A DNA stretch of 64,000 nt, from assembly GCA_020086605.1 (NCBI GenBank), contig JACBWW010000017.1:8674548-8738547 (forward strand). Direction: 5' to 3'. The notes under the pieces are model-generated. The model saw only the letters and a list, made by a program, of their open reading frames with translations, did not search any database and had not been told where the DNA came from. Numbering within the stretch: the stretch's first letter is position 1; every line of letters starts with the position of its first letter. This DNA is from Lanius collurio. Taxonomy: Eukaryota > Chordata > Aves > Passeriformes > Laniidae. Below are positions 1 through 12,080 of this stretch, one piece after another. The translations under genes and the position numbers were made by a program.

Positions 1-2985
1 GAAAAGAAGGGAATAAACTAAATTTTACCTGATTGCTTCTCAAAATGGGGAGGGAAAGGGGGATTTTCTTTTTTTCCTTCAAAAATCCAGCTTGACTCCA
101 AACCAAAGCCACCTCTTTGGCTTAAGTGTGACCCAAAACATCAATTCAGCTTCCCCTGAAGTCAGTAAAACATTAATACAATTAGTCCCTAAAGCCACAA
201 GCATCATGCTTGTACTTATTCACACCAAAATTCAGACTTGCAGAATTTGTACCTTGTTGCCAAATTAAACATGAAGCAGCAAAAATAATGTTCTGACTGA
301 CAGAGCTGGTGCAACTCCAGGCGTTATTTTACAAAATAAAGTGGGTTTTACTCCTTAAAATGCAACAGGATTGGTAATAAAACAACAGAAGTGGAACAGT
401 CTGAGATGAGAACTGAAGACAAAAGTCAACCTAGGCCTGATGCTGTCCATAAAGAATTCAGTTAAAGAAAAGGGCACTTAAAAAAAAGCATTTTTGGTCG
501 AAGACCTGGAGATTTGGTGACAAAAACAGAGCAAGGCAAAGTGAAACACGAGCATTTGCAGGGCATGACAAGGAGCATCTGACCTGGGCACATGATCCAG
601 AGGGACATTCCAGAGCCACAGTGCTCCTTAAAGAGCCCCAAACTGGATGATCAATGTGTGCAATTAACACAATTAACAGCATACCCTGATTGCAGTCAAA
701 TGCAGCCACTTTAAAATGCATTTTTAAAATGTAACCCTTTAAAATGCATTTTTAAACAGAAATTGGAACCAGAAGTGACCACACAGCTTTTTACCACTCT
801 GGAAAAATGAGATTGTTAAAGGCACATTAACTATGAACTAATTAAGATCGTGTTCCTTCACAATATTAATTAACACACAAGCAGTACAATAAGAACCAAT
901 TATACCCTAAACATTCACCACTACAAAATAACCCTGCAGGATCCACAATGATTTTGTAAACAGAAAAAAAAAAGAAAACAAAATGAAATAAAACCAGACA
1001 CAGACCTTCAAATTTGGATTTCCTGTCAGCACAGCAATGGCAAATTAATTTTAATTTGGGTAATTAATCCCCCAAATCACCTACGAACTGAAATACTGCA
1101 AACTCCACTTTTAAGCTGTGGAGTACAATCAGCTTCACAAATGCAGATTGAACCTCCTTGACTTAGTTTGTGCAAATAAATTGCATGTGCACACAGAGAA
1201 AACACACCAAAGTAACTCTGGGACCTGGTTTTAGGCTAAGGCTGAAAATAATCTTTTAAGGGGAATTCACTTTTTTTAGGGAATAAAATCTTGCTATACT
1301 AAGAAACTGATTTCTATCTACTTTTGCTTTAAATTTTACTCAGTGGGTTACAATGAGGCCTGGGCAAATTTTAGCTACAAATTTCCACGCCTCAGCAGAG
1401 TTAAGGATGGCACTATTGAGACAACATCTGCTCTAGAAACATCCACAGATCCAGAACTACACAACTGCATTTGGAACAATTCTGCAAGTACAGATATATA
1501 TGGGAATAGTTCTATAGTTACCCACAAAAATTTCAAATCTGACACTGAACACAATGAGACAAAAATCTTCATTTCTGTCCTTCAAATTTTGCTTATATCC
1601 TCAACTTAATTCACTTTTAACCCAAGAATTGCTCTCCAAAGCTGTTCATTAATACCCTGATACTCAAGAACCTTAATTATTAGTACATGTTAAGAGATTG
1701 TGTAACAGTAAGACAGTTGTTAAAGCATTAAAATGTACTTAAATGCCCTAAGAACACACCTTGAATTACTTATTCTTTGCTAATTCTTGTCCTGAACAGC
1801 CACACTCTGATTGTCTAAGCCACACAATGGAGACTAATTAACAGCAATTAAATATATTAAACCTTCCACGGCAAAAAATAATCAGTTAAACAGCTTTGGT
1901 AACCTAGTACATAGTTAGCCTTGTGTAAATATTTTGCAAACATCCCTTTCCCAAAAAATCCCTATATAGCATGTGTATATTTATATAGTAATATACAGAG
2001 TTCCTGAGTAAATCATTAAATCTGATTATTCAAAAGATTTGGCAAAATATTTAACTTCCTATTACTAAAATAGACTTTTAAATAAACATTCAATGAAGAC
2101 ATTAAAATAAATATGGAATGTGTCTGAAAAAAATTATAGTACCACAAACTTACATTAACAACAAACAATATTTTTTTTAAATTAAGTGCATATTATGTTA
2201 CATTGTTACTGGTTTTAAACCCACTGAGGAATCAATAAATCTAATTTCTAATCCTGAGTGAGTCTTCTATCACCTGCTAACATGTTACTCCCATGCAGCT
2301 CACACTGCAAAGCTACAAAACCCACTTTTTCAGTGGAAAAACCAAAGTGGACTTTGCTGTGGAAAAGCTCAGTTCACACTGGTTTTGCTGGAAACTCAAC
2401 TGGCAGCACAACTGCTCCAGCCTCTCCCCACAACCAAGAACACTGATTATCCCTGCCAAACTGAGTGATAACCCATCCCAAAAAACACTACCCCAGCAGC
2501 ATGCACTGCTCCTGACACACTGATGGGGTGCCAACCACTCGGTGATCGCTTTGGCTCTGGAAAGAACTACACACAGTGCGAAAAACACAAACAAAATGAA
2601 CCCTGAACGATTATTGAGTACCTTTAAATACGCTAAATTGCCTCACTAACCAAAAAAAAGGAGAATTGAGTTCTACCACACTCTGGTTTCTCAGGTCCTG
2701 GCCTGACTCAGGGCTGACACAGAGCTTTGGGCAAGCACACGAGGAAACACTCAGAGACTGTTCAGCTCCTTGGAACATTAAAGCTCTCAGCAGCAGACAC
2801 CAGCATTATTCAAACTGTGTTACCACCACGACAAGCTGTGCCTCTCTGCACCAGAATCCCAGTACCAGAAGTGCAGCAATGACCAGGCACGTTAATTAAC
2901 CCTCCAAAAAATCCACCTCCCACGGTGCCAGGCAGGACCTGAGCCCTTCCCTCCCCATCCTCGGCTTTCCTTTCGTTATCCGCGA
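1..2985. other. AT-rich flank without a recognisable gene
   Basis: This stretch lies downstream of the MEIOC-family stop codon. It is AT-rich and broken by stops in all frames, and I see no exon-like segment or clear CR1 copy. Part of the right end must be the 3' untranslated region of the MEIOC-family gene, but I found no canonical AATAAA on the minus strand close to the stop, so the transcript end is not placed. Confidence 0.5.
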
Positions 2986-3239
2986 TTATTCCAAACCCCT
3001 CGGCGCTTCCTCGGCTTTTTCACTTCCTTCCTTTCCGTGCTCCACGTCACTTTTTCCCTGGGTGCTCGTGCCTGAAGAACAAAGCTCTTGCAGAGCCCCT
3101 TGAAGAAGGAGCTGTTGTTTTTCGGGTCCAGCTGGAGGGGTTTTTGGCAGAGCCGCCTGCAGCGCGCACCAGAGCGCGGTGCGGGCCCTGCGTGTGGCAC
3201 CAGCCAGGGCTCGCAGGGCGGCTGCCAGGGCCAGCACAT
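2986..3239 (-). CDS. MEIOC: MEIOC-family last coding exon 5
   Basis: The acceptor is CCTGTTGCAG (AG at 3241-3240). The exon completes the Asp codon and reads [18 protein letters not shown], then [15 protein letters not shown], matching RTALWCALQ in human MEIOC. It ends at TAA (2988-2986). The last 50 or so residues (Gln-, Glu- and Lys-rich) are diverged. Local GC is much higher than in neighbouring introns. Confidence 0.86.
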
Positions 3240-6200
3240 CTGCAACAGGAAGAACACAGCAGTGGGCAAGCCTGGGAATGTTATTAAAATAAGTTTTAAA
3301 TTCATTAAAATTTTTTTAAACTGCATAAATTCGTCCAACTCAGAGCCTTGAGCAAGCAGGACTTAAGGGATACCTGAGCTGCAGCAGTAATGCCAGCTAC
3401 AACATCGCATGTGAATTGTCTGTGCAAAAAGGGTCCAAAAATGCTGCAAAAAGGGCCTAAAATGCTGGTGGACACTGGGCAAACGGCTCTCCTGAGGTTG
3501 CAGGCAGTGTTGGGACTTTGCAGGGAGAAGGGAACACTGATTTTTGGATGGGTGAGTAAAAGCACAAAGATCCAGTCAAATAGAGATAAAATCCTAAAGG
3601 GGATTTGTTTGCAATTGTGAATTCTGCAAGGCCAGCGACTTCAAACCTGCACATTTCCAGCCAAAAATGCTGATATTGCAACCCTTAAGACAGAGATTGT
3701 TGACTAAACCTGGGACTAAGTGGACCAAGCTGCTCCTACACTTCTCTGGGAATTTAGGAAGGACGGAGGTCTCACCAAAACCTGTCACTCAACAAGAGGG
3801 ACCAGGACCTGAGGAGGCCATAACTCATCATAACAGATGACAGAGCTGTTATTTGTAGTACTGGCAATATTTAGATTCTGTATTGGCAATAAATCTGTTC
3901 ACATTCCTCCATTTAAGCATTGTGGCCTACCTGTCCTGCCTGGCCAAGAACCTTCCTTCTACTATTCCAGACTCTCATTTGGAGTTAACATCACGTGAAA
4001 ATTTTAGGAGTCATTTTAAAAGTCAGCTTGCACATAGGATTATTATTCTAAGGGCATGACACTTTATATTTACTTTATATTTTGGACACCTGAATTGCAG
4101 AAGCAAAACATTTTGACTCTCTTTCCAGCTTATCTTCCCCTCACAAGGAAGAGCTATTCCATAGCCAAAGGAACCTCACTGTCCACTTCAGCAATAAGGA
4201 GTGAATTCACCTTTGTCTCAGGACAAAAGAGATTTCCTGAGGAAAAAAAAATATAATCTTCAACCCCAAACCATGAGTTGCCACATTTGCTGCTGCTACA
4301 GGTTGTTCTGTCTTTACTTAAGTGGAATTTGGGAAACATCGAATTTTACTCCTGGTGGGTCTGTGATTTAAGTATATAGAGTATTGATTTTCACAACACT
4401 GCGATCTTTTTTTTTTTTGTTATTTTATAAGGAGAAGAGAAAGTATAGCCATACCAGTAAATAATTCTCCTTGCTTAAAATTCTACTTGCTTTTGCTTTT
4501 AGAACAACCATAAATGGTTAGGTAATATCAGTGAAGAGTTTTGACAGTTCTCTTCTAGTCAAGAGGAAAAAACTTCGAAGTTTTTAAGGTAGTAACAGGA
4601 AAACAAAAAAGCAATAGAAATCAAAGCGATTTAAATTCTTAAAAAGTAAAAATGTCAATTTGCAAACTTCCTTTTGCTGAAGTGGTAAGAATTGCTGCGT
4701 ACTGCCAATTTGCAATTTAAGTAGAACACATTCACGATTAAACCCTGGAAAAAGGCTTTGGGAACCGCAGGAACGGGCAGCATTACCTTTCTCACTGCTA
4801 CAGCGGGGCAGCCCATGGCTCTGGGGGCTGGCAGCGTTCACAGTCTCATCCTTCCGACGCGCCTGCGTCACCCCAAGGGCTTCCAGGTGGAGCTCCAAGG
4901 TCCTGGAGATGTTCCCGTGCACAGGAGCACCACAAAGCCTCTCCATTTTTCCTATCAGTGCGAGCACCTGGCAGAAAACACCAGAAATCACTGAGTATTG
5001 ATGAATAAACCCAGGAATCCTGAGGGAACTGCAGGGATTGCAGCTCCACCTACCCTGGCTCGCTCCCGGGACTGGTCGACAATGAGGCGATCCACACGGG
5101 ATGGGTGTGCAGGGAGCTGGGACACGGGGCTGCTGCTGGAGATGGAGACGTGCTGCCCTGGGAAGTGTCTGGCAAGGTCAGCCTCAGCCTGAAAGGGAAG
5201 TAATTTTCCAGTGTGATTGTTTGAAATTTGCACAATATTATCAATCTGGTTCTGGCGCTGTTGAGAATTTTCAAGTGGATTAGGAGCGAGCGGCCTATCT
5301 TAACTCCTGAGGGCATTTAGAGAAAAACATTCCCAAAGATCACAGAATGGGGTGGGAAGGGACTTTAGTGATCATCTCATTCCACGCCCTGCCATGGGCA
5401 GGGACACTTTCCACTATTTCAGATTTCTCCAAGCCCCATCCAACCTGGCCTTGGGCATTTCCAGGGATCCAGGGGCAGCCACAGCTTCTCTGGGCACCCT
5501 GTGCCAGGGCCTGCCCACCCTCACAGCAAAACCTTCTTCCTAAATGTAATCTAACCCTGCCCTCTTTTGGTTTAAAGTCATTCCCCTTGACTTATCAGTT
5601 CAGACAACAATGCTCAGTGGCAGCTTTTAGAACAAAAAGCTGTACAACTTTATTCTAACTAGACACAGACCCAGACAGATTCTGGAGTAGTACCCAAGAA
5701 ATGGGCAATTGAGGTGGTGCTGGTTGATGGCGGGATCTGATGAGCATAAAGGTCTTATCCAACTTAATGATTCTGTGATTCCATGAATTTAAACCCCAAT
5801 CCTCTCACTGCTTCTCTCAACCATCACATATTATGATTATTAAAAGAACCATGTGATCACAGCAGCATAAATTGCATCTGAAGTGCATTAGGATGAAAAC
5901 ACATTTAATACAAACTGACAGCAGCTCTTTAACAGAGAAAATCTTTAACATAACAGCCAAACTTCCACTGAGAAAGAGTGATTTAGCCAGTGTCTAACAC
6001 AGACAGTGACTAAACATCACCAAACCTATTTTTGGATAGGAAATTCTTACACCTGGAGTAAAAAAGACAGTATATTCCTTCTCTCATGCCTTTCCAGAGT
6101 ACAAAGGATGTAGGAGAGAGGGGTCAGGTGCTGCACTGCAGTTCAAGGCAAAGCTAAGTCCACACTCACCCTGTTTACATCTGTACTGAAGGTATGTGCT

Positions 6201-9200
6201 GAAGTCCTTCTCTTTCTGCTTTACTGACACTTCTGTAATATTTAGTCTCTGCCCTGGCCTAACACTGATTACAAGAGCTGACTCCACCTGCACTCATCAT
6301 CTGAGGAGCCTGAGATGCATCCAGGAAAAAAAAATGGATGGGGAAAGGCTCATGGATTCATCATCTGACACCAGGTAATTAAGAATTACAACTAATAAGC
6401 AATTAACTAAACCACACACACATTTAATATTGCAGACAATGCCTAGCTTGTGGAAATGCTTTAAACATGAGATCCCTGGAAAAGTGATGTTTATGAAAGG
6501 AGACAGGTAAGCTGTGACCCCAAAGCAGCTGCAATGAACAGGCTTCTGAGAGCTGAAAGGGCTGAGTGATTAGACAAGGAAGAGAGAATCAAATCCCAGG
6601 GGGAGTTTCTCTGTTCTTGCAGTCATGCCCTCCTGAGGAATGTGTGTTTTGGCTGCAGGAGCCTGGCTATGGCAGCTGGCTTGGAGGACTGAGAACAGTT
6701 CATATTTTGGAGCCACAACAAAACACCCTGAGAAACCCAGAGCAGCTCACTGGGATAAAACTGGATCACTGAGAATGGGCCAGATCAAGGGGGTCAATTA
6801 AGCCCCTCTGATTCATAAGTAGGCGGTACAAGGATAAACAACTCTCCTTTAATGATGACATAAAAAGCATGAGACAAAAACTATGACTTGGTCTTTGCAA
6901 ATGACTGAATTGTCCCAAATCCTGCTTGCGAACAGGAAACAAACCCTGGAGCAAGAACCATCCCTTTCTCACTTCCAGAAAATTCCTGGAAGGCCAGAGA
7001 AGAGCCTTATTTAAAGGAATCTGTGTGAGAACAGCACAGGCAGTCCCAAGCAAAACTTCAAAAGTCCACCAGCAAGGCCCCATAGCTGATGATGGAAAGA
7101 AAAAGGTGTTTTCCAGATCTGGTTTGGTCAGATACCTTTAACCAGGAGGCTTCTCACACGTGGAAGCAGCCAAGCACTCAGTGCATAATTAGAACCAGGG
7201 ATTAGGGACAATTTAGTTTCTGAGCCCTGGTACGGAATTCAGGGATTTGACTCCTCTTTGGAAAGCACTTCCTGCTCCTTTAGAGCACAGAGCTTTCACT
7301 CCCCAGGGGTGATACCCTCATTATCAGTGTGATCCCTCCCTGCCAACAGCTCTAGGAACAAGGCTGGGGCAGGAAAGTGACCATAATGAGAAGAGCATGA
7401 ACTGAAATTTCCCTTGGGAACAAGAAAAATACTGTAGTTTATCTCTACAGCCACATTGAGAGTGCCCAGGATTAGTTACTTCACTTTGTTTTTTACTAAA
7501 GCCAGAGATTTACTATAACAAGAAAAAAAGAAAAATAAGAGAAAGCTGCAATTACTACTGACAGTAAAAACCCAAACAAACTAACAAAAAAAAAACAAAC
7601 CAAAAACACCTAAATCAACCAGAACCCCCCCCCCCCCAAAAACCCAATCAAGTAAAGAAATACCACAAAACCTTCTCTCTTTCTTCACATGATCTAAAAA
7701 CCAGTCAAGCCTTTATCAGGAGTCATCACCAGTTGGGTCTTACCTTCTTCCTCTCTTTCTCCAGAGCTCTGCACTGCTCATAGCACTCCTCCAGTCGGAT
7801 GTGAAGCTCATTAGCAGGGCCACTGCGGCTCCTGGGAGGTCTGAACTTGTTAAATGGGGTTGGAAAGGCAAAGCAGGGGGCAGGGATTTCCCCAGGGAAG
7901 AGATCACTGATGAAGGGACTCAAGGAGTTGAAGTCATCGTAATGAAAAAGATCAACAAGGTCCGAGAATGGAAATGGCGGCGGAGGGAAATTGAAATTGT
8001 TTCCTGATGAAAACAGCTGGTGATGAAACACAGGAAAGCTGGGATTTTGCTTAAAATCAGACATTACTGGGAAAGGAGGAAGCAGAGAAGGATTGATGAA
8101 ATCTGACAAGCTGGCACCGTTCTGCTCATGCTTTTTTGGGAACGCGCTGAAGGGCTGGCGGTTTGGGGCTGCAGATCCCAAATGAGGGATCCAATTCCTC
8201 CTGCCTCTTCTGTCATCTTTACTGCCATTTTCCTGGCTCTGCTTTTTTGGGAACCTCTGGTATTTCTCAGGGTCTTCACCTGCAGTTTTCTGCTGCACAA
8301 ACCAGTCAGGTGAAAAACAAACAGGGAATTTACGGCGCCCGTCCTTATTCATCCCGGCATCCTCCTGGGATCTTCCAACAGGTCTCACCTGCTTCTGTCT
8401 CTCTGAGACAAAATGAGGAACCCCCAGATGATTGGAAACCCCATTTGATGTTTGAAACCTCCCATCTTTCCTGGGAGGGAGGGCGGGTAGGAGCTGTGTG
8501 AAAGGCTGGTGGGTGGGAGAGCCCCCAGACATGGTGGAAACCCCTGATGAGGACTGGGGGCTCGTTGCCATTTGTATTCCGTATGAAATATCAGATGCAG
8601 CTGCCAGACTTTTCCCATCCAGCCACACACTCCCCTGGTATGAGGAATAACTCCCATTTTGCACATTTTTCACAGATAAATCATATTCACCTACTTGATG
8701 AGAGATTTCCTTAGGGCCCATATTCACCTTGCACTCATTATTATTAAAAACATCCCCCAAAGTAAAGCCAGGATGGCCATTAGGCACATGGGTTTCCTGG
8801 GGTTTTCTGCCTGTTCCTCCAGAAAAGTGATTTTCTTTCAGGGGTTGGTTGAGAAAATGAAAGGATGGATGGACAGATGACTGCAGTTTGGGAGCAGCTG
8901 TGAAGTTTTCATATCTTTTCGAAAACAGGTGGCTGTCCTGGGGTACCTTATCCCAAGAGTTACCAACAGGCTGATTGGAAAGATCAGGGGAATACTTCAT
9001 TTGTCCTTGAGCATAATTTTTCAGAACTTTTCCTTTTGCTCTTTCGCTTTTCCAAAGCTCCTTCTGAACGCTGGGGCTTTCCTTCGCCCTGTTCCGAGGA
9101 CGAAAAGGGCTAAAACTGGAGCCACACTTTTCATAGTCTCTGTTTAACCTCCCGTGGTCATAAGTGCACAAATGCTGGTTACAGCCCCCATTTGGGAAGG

Positions 9201-12080
9201 AAAACCCCTCCTGGGGAATGGTGGTGGGGGTGTTTTGCAAAGAGCAACTTTCAGGGTAAGTGTTCCTCAGGGCACTGTCAGGGGGAGAGAGCCAAGACTC
9301 AATGAGCTGAAGGTCTCCCAGACCTCTGTGCAGCATCTCCACATCAGGAGGCTCCTGCAGGGGTTCCTGAAGGCAGCTGGTGCCCAGCAGGTTGGGAAAA
9401 TCCTTCTTTGGGACACAGTGCTGAGCTGGGAGCCCTGGGAACTCCCCATTGCTGCCCAGATCAGGTGTCCACACAGGGGGAAACAAACTTGATAGAGAAT
9501 TCCTGCAACAGAGTGAAACAAACCTCCCATCAATATATTAAAACATTTCTTACTTTAAAATAATTTACATATCATGGTTATTCCCCAGAATTACATTATT
9601 AACCCATCATACATAGCTCTCCTCAAAAATAAGAGGAATATTCCTACTGCAGTTGAGCATATGCTCTGTGAAATCCCATCACTAACACTGTTTTATCTGC
9701 TGTATGTTCAGAAATGCAGAGTTTATTTGGATTTATTAAATATTTCAGATTTCACTGTATTCAGTTAACTCCCTACTAGTTAAAATTAATTATCATCTTT
9801 TTTTCCTCCTCAAATGCCCCAAAGCTGATGGAAAACTTTGGAAAATTTGAATTTTTAACAGTTCATTGTTTTGTTGGAGTTTTTTACTGACAAGAAAAAT
9901 AAAGGCACTTCCACATTTTAAGGGGATTTAAAAGACCTTCATTATTCAACTCGGAAATAATTAAAAATGTGTATCATTTGTGTGACAATGGGCATAAAAA
10001 CCCCATTGAAGAGAACTCTCAGAACAAATTTACCAATCTGTAGCTGGTTCTGGCTTGTTTGGCTCCTCCAAAATGCTGGACACCAAACCAAACATATCAG
10101 GGCCACTGCTAGAGTAAGAAAGACTTATTGGTGCCCTGAAAAAATAAAAGACAAAACAGAAGATTTAAGTAAGTATTTTTCTCCTAAACAAAACAGGCAA
10201 AAAGAAGATCAAATCTTTATTTTAGCAACTTTTTCCAGTTGTTTTGAATTTAATGTATCCTCAGCATCTCTGTACAGAAATCTTCCTGCATTTGTGAATT
10301 CGATAGCCCAAGTGAAGGAGAACAATTTTCCTGACTTTTTGTTTCACCAGAGACTTTCCAAGCAGCAAAAGATTTCCCTCTCCTTCCAAGAAAGAAAATT
10401 ATTCCACAGATGTTCCTTCAAACCTTGACTTTCTCATTTGGAACATAAATAGGATTAATATTCTCCAGGTCTGGAGCATTCTAATTTATCTACTTCAAAA
10501 CTTATTATGTTAATCTCAAAAAAAAAATAATTTATATAAAAGTTATATATGCACTTAAGTTATAGTTAAGTTGAACCACTTTGTAATCCCCTTTTGGACA
10601 GGATTTGGTCAAAATTTTAGCAAATATTTCTGGTAAACACCCAAGGCTTTAAACAATTTTTAAACAAACCCAACTTTTACTTCACATGGAAGATGAGATT
10701 TTTATAGAGTTGTTTGTAATGCCTCCTGACTTAACCACAATTAATTCAAACAACGCTATTAAAGGTGTCCTGCTCATCATTTTGCTCCAATAAACTTCCC
10801 TCACCACCCTGTTCTGATTCCTTTCAGACAACCTCTGACTTTCCCCTGGTGCCCCCTCACCCAAACCACCTCAGCTGCCACACAATTACTCACTGACTTT
10901 GCTGATTAACAGAGACCAGAAAATGTGGGACAAGCTATTAGAAAATCACCTTTTTCATCTCTTGCCACTGTGAAAATCAGTGAAAAATCACACCCTGCTG
11001 GCTTTTAAGGCCTCACCACATTTTTACTTCTCACTCCCTCCCTGATTTACTCCATGACTGCTCAGTTTGCTCTTTTAGGGATCTGGTCTGTGTGATTTTA
11101 TTTGGGATGCACAGAAGTGCAAAGGCTCTTGAAAATGTTTTGTGAATGCAGAACTGATATTTGATAACCAGATTTTCCGGTATCTTTGTCAAATAGCAAA
11201 GTTTTGGGGTTTTATTCTATTTTTTTTGGGGGGAGATTTCAAGGAATATTGAATATCTGCAGGCTCAGAATGGGTGCAGACATGGATTAACTAATTCCAT
11301 AACGTTTTTGTTTTTAAAGCTATCTTGCAACAATTTAAAGGCTGCTTTTAAGAAAATAGCATATGTTTTAGTTAGGAAATTGCCACTTCTTGCTTAAAAT
11401 TAACTCTTACAGCTGACATCAAAGCTGTGTGATCCTTTATTCAGAAAAAATCACTCTGACACTTGCCACTAAAAACTATCAAAAAAAATGAAGGGTTATT
11501 TTGCAATTCATGTACCTTCCTTAAGGTATCTTTCAGCACTTTGGAACCAGAGAACTCCACTTTCTCCCCACCTCAAATTTTGTCCCTTATTAAGCAAATG
11601 ATAAAAAAATGCAGTGAAGTAATAGAAATACTCATTAAAAGAGCATTTTCTCATTAAAAGCTGCTGTGCCAACCACTACCAACCAATTCCTCCCAGAAAA
11701 GACACCATCCTGTCATCATCACTTGGTTTTAAGATGGAAAAAAGAAAACCCTCACATACCTTTTTTCACAACCTCAGTAATAACCACTCCAGAGTAAAGA
11801 AAATATACTGAGTGCCCAGCCATGCCAGAAACTCTTCCCCCACTCAAAAAATATCAAGAACCTTCATTTATTCTTCACCACAAGAATTCCAGTGCTCCAG
11901 AACCCCCCTAAGGCCACAGCAGGAATGCTGATACCTTTTCTTTGGGCACTCCTGGAAAGCAGTTTGGGATCCAAGATCCTCAGCACATCCTGGCCAGTTG
12001 CTGCACAGCCGGGAGGATTCCAGAGGTGTGGGAGGACTGGGGACTGCTCCCAGTAATGGGGAGAACAACTGGGTGTCCAT
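2986..12080 (-). CDS. MEIOC: MEIOC-family meiosis coiled-coil protein (GJC2/IBA57-linked copy)
   Basis: Five coding exons join in frame: 12080-11935, 9502-7744, 5188-5054, 4967-4787 and 3239-2986, giving 824 aa (human MEIOC is about 950 aa). Every junction has AG/GT and matching phase. MEIOC acts in germ cells with the RNA helicase YTHDC2 to hold the meiotic prophase programme. The family signature is the C-terminal third: residues about 612-760 carry [17 protein letters not shown], the charged stretch [38 protein letters not shown] and RTALWCALQ, all with close counterparts in human MEIOC. The long central part is low-complexity, rich in Ser, Pro and Asn, and poorly conserved. The start (ATG at 12080) was chosen for its good context (A at -3, G at +4) just inside an exon that splices in phase. 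Linkage to GJC2 and IBA57 rather than GJC1 suggests a paralogue of mammalian MEIOC. Family identity is strong; orthology is not settled. Confidence 0.88.
4787..4967 (-). CDS. MEIOC: MEIOC-family exon 4
   Basis: This exon is 181 bases, between TCTGCCAG and GTAATG. It codes [11 protein letters not shown] through [15 protein letters not shown] and GLPRCSSEK, matching the LLGKMERL and SRRKDEIVNA segments of human MEIOC. It ends one base into an Asp codon. Confidence 0.87.
5054..5188 (-). CDS. MEIOC: MEIOC-family exon 3
   Basis: This exon is 135 bases, phase 0 on both sides, between CCCTTTCAG and GTAGGT. It codes [11 protein letters not shown] through [18 protein letters not shown]. The [10 protein letters not shown] segment is nearly identical to human MEIOC. 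Confidence 0.88.
5338..5592 (-). mobile_element. CR1 LINE fragment
   Basis: The minus strand carries the usual CR1 3' region: the TTGGAAGGGACC-type tail block, the GCCATGGGCAGGGACA block, and the CTGGCACAGGGTGCCCAGAGAAGC block. It is truncated at its 5' end and sits in the intron between MEIOC-family exons 2 and 3, near exon 3. Confidence 0.8.
5690..5785 (+). mobile_element. Short degraded CR1 3' tail
   Basis: Only the terminal part is clear, ending in AAGGTCTTATCCAACTTAAT and GATTCTGTGATTC, a typical CR1 end. It faces the CR1 fragment at 5338-5592 in opposite orientation. Confidence 0.6.
7625..7637. repeat. Poly-C tract (13 C)
   Basis: An uninterrupted C run lies in an A-rich stretch about 100 bases beyond the donor of the large MEIOC-family exon. 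It is a homopolymer where length errors are likely. Confidence 0.8.
7744..9502 (-). CDS. MEIOC: MEIOC-family large exon 2
   Basis: This exon is 1759 bases, entered after TTGCAG (AG at 9504-9503) and left at AAGAAG before GTAAGA (7743 downward). It is open throughout and codes residues 49-635. It begins [16 protein letters not shown], which resembles the human SSLFCAPW region, and ends in the conserved [17 protein letters not shown] and ALEKERKK helix. A large single exon for the disordered middle is also the arrangement in human MEIOC. Beyond the donor, the frame reads only five more codons to a TGA at 7726. Confidence 0.88.
11935..12080 (-). CDS. MEIOC: MEIOC-family coding exon 1 (start exon)
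   Basis: The exon probably begins at 12101 after a strong pyrimidine tract and CCCCAG. It ends at 11935 before GTATCA. It codes for [18 protein letters not shown] and onward, ending in ECPKK plus two bases of an Arg codon, which the first G of the next exon completes. The 2+1 phase match is the main evidence. The peptide has no obvious human counterpart, so the N-terminus is the least certain part of the model. Confidence 0.65.
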
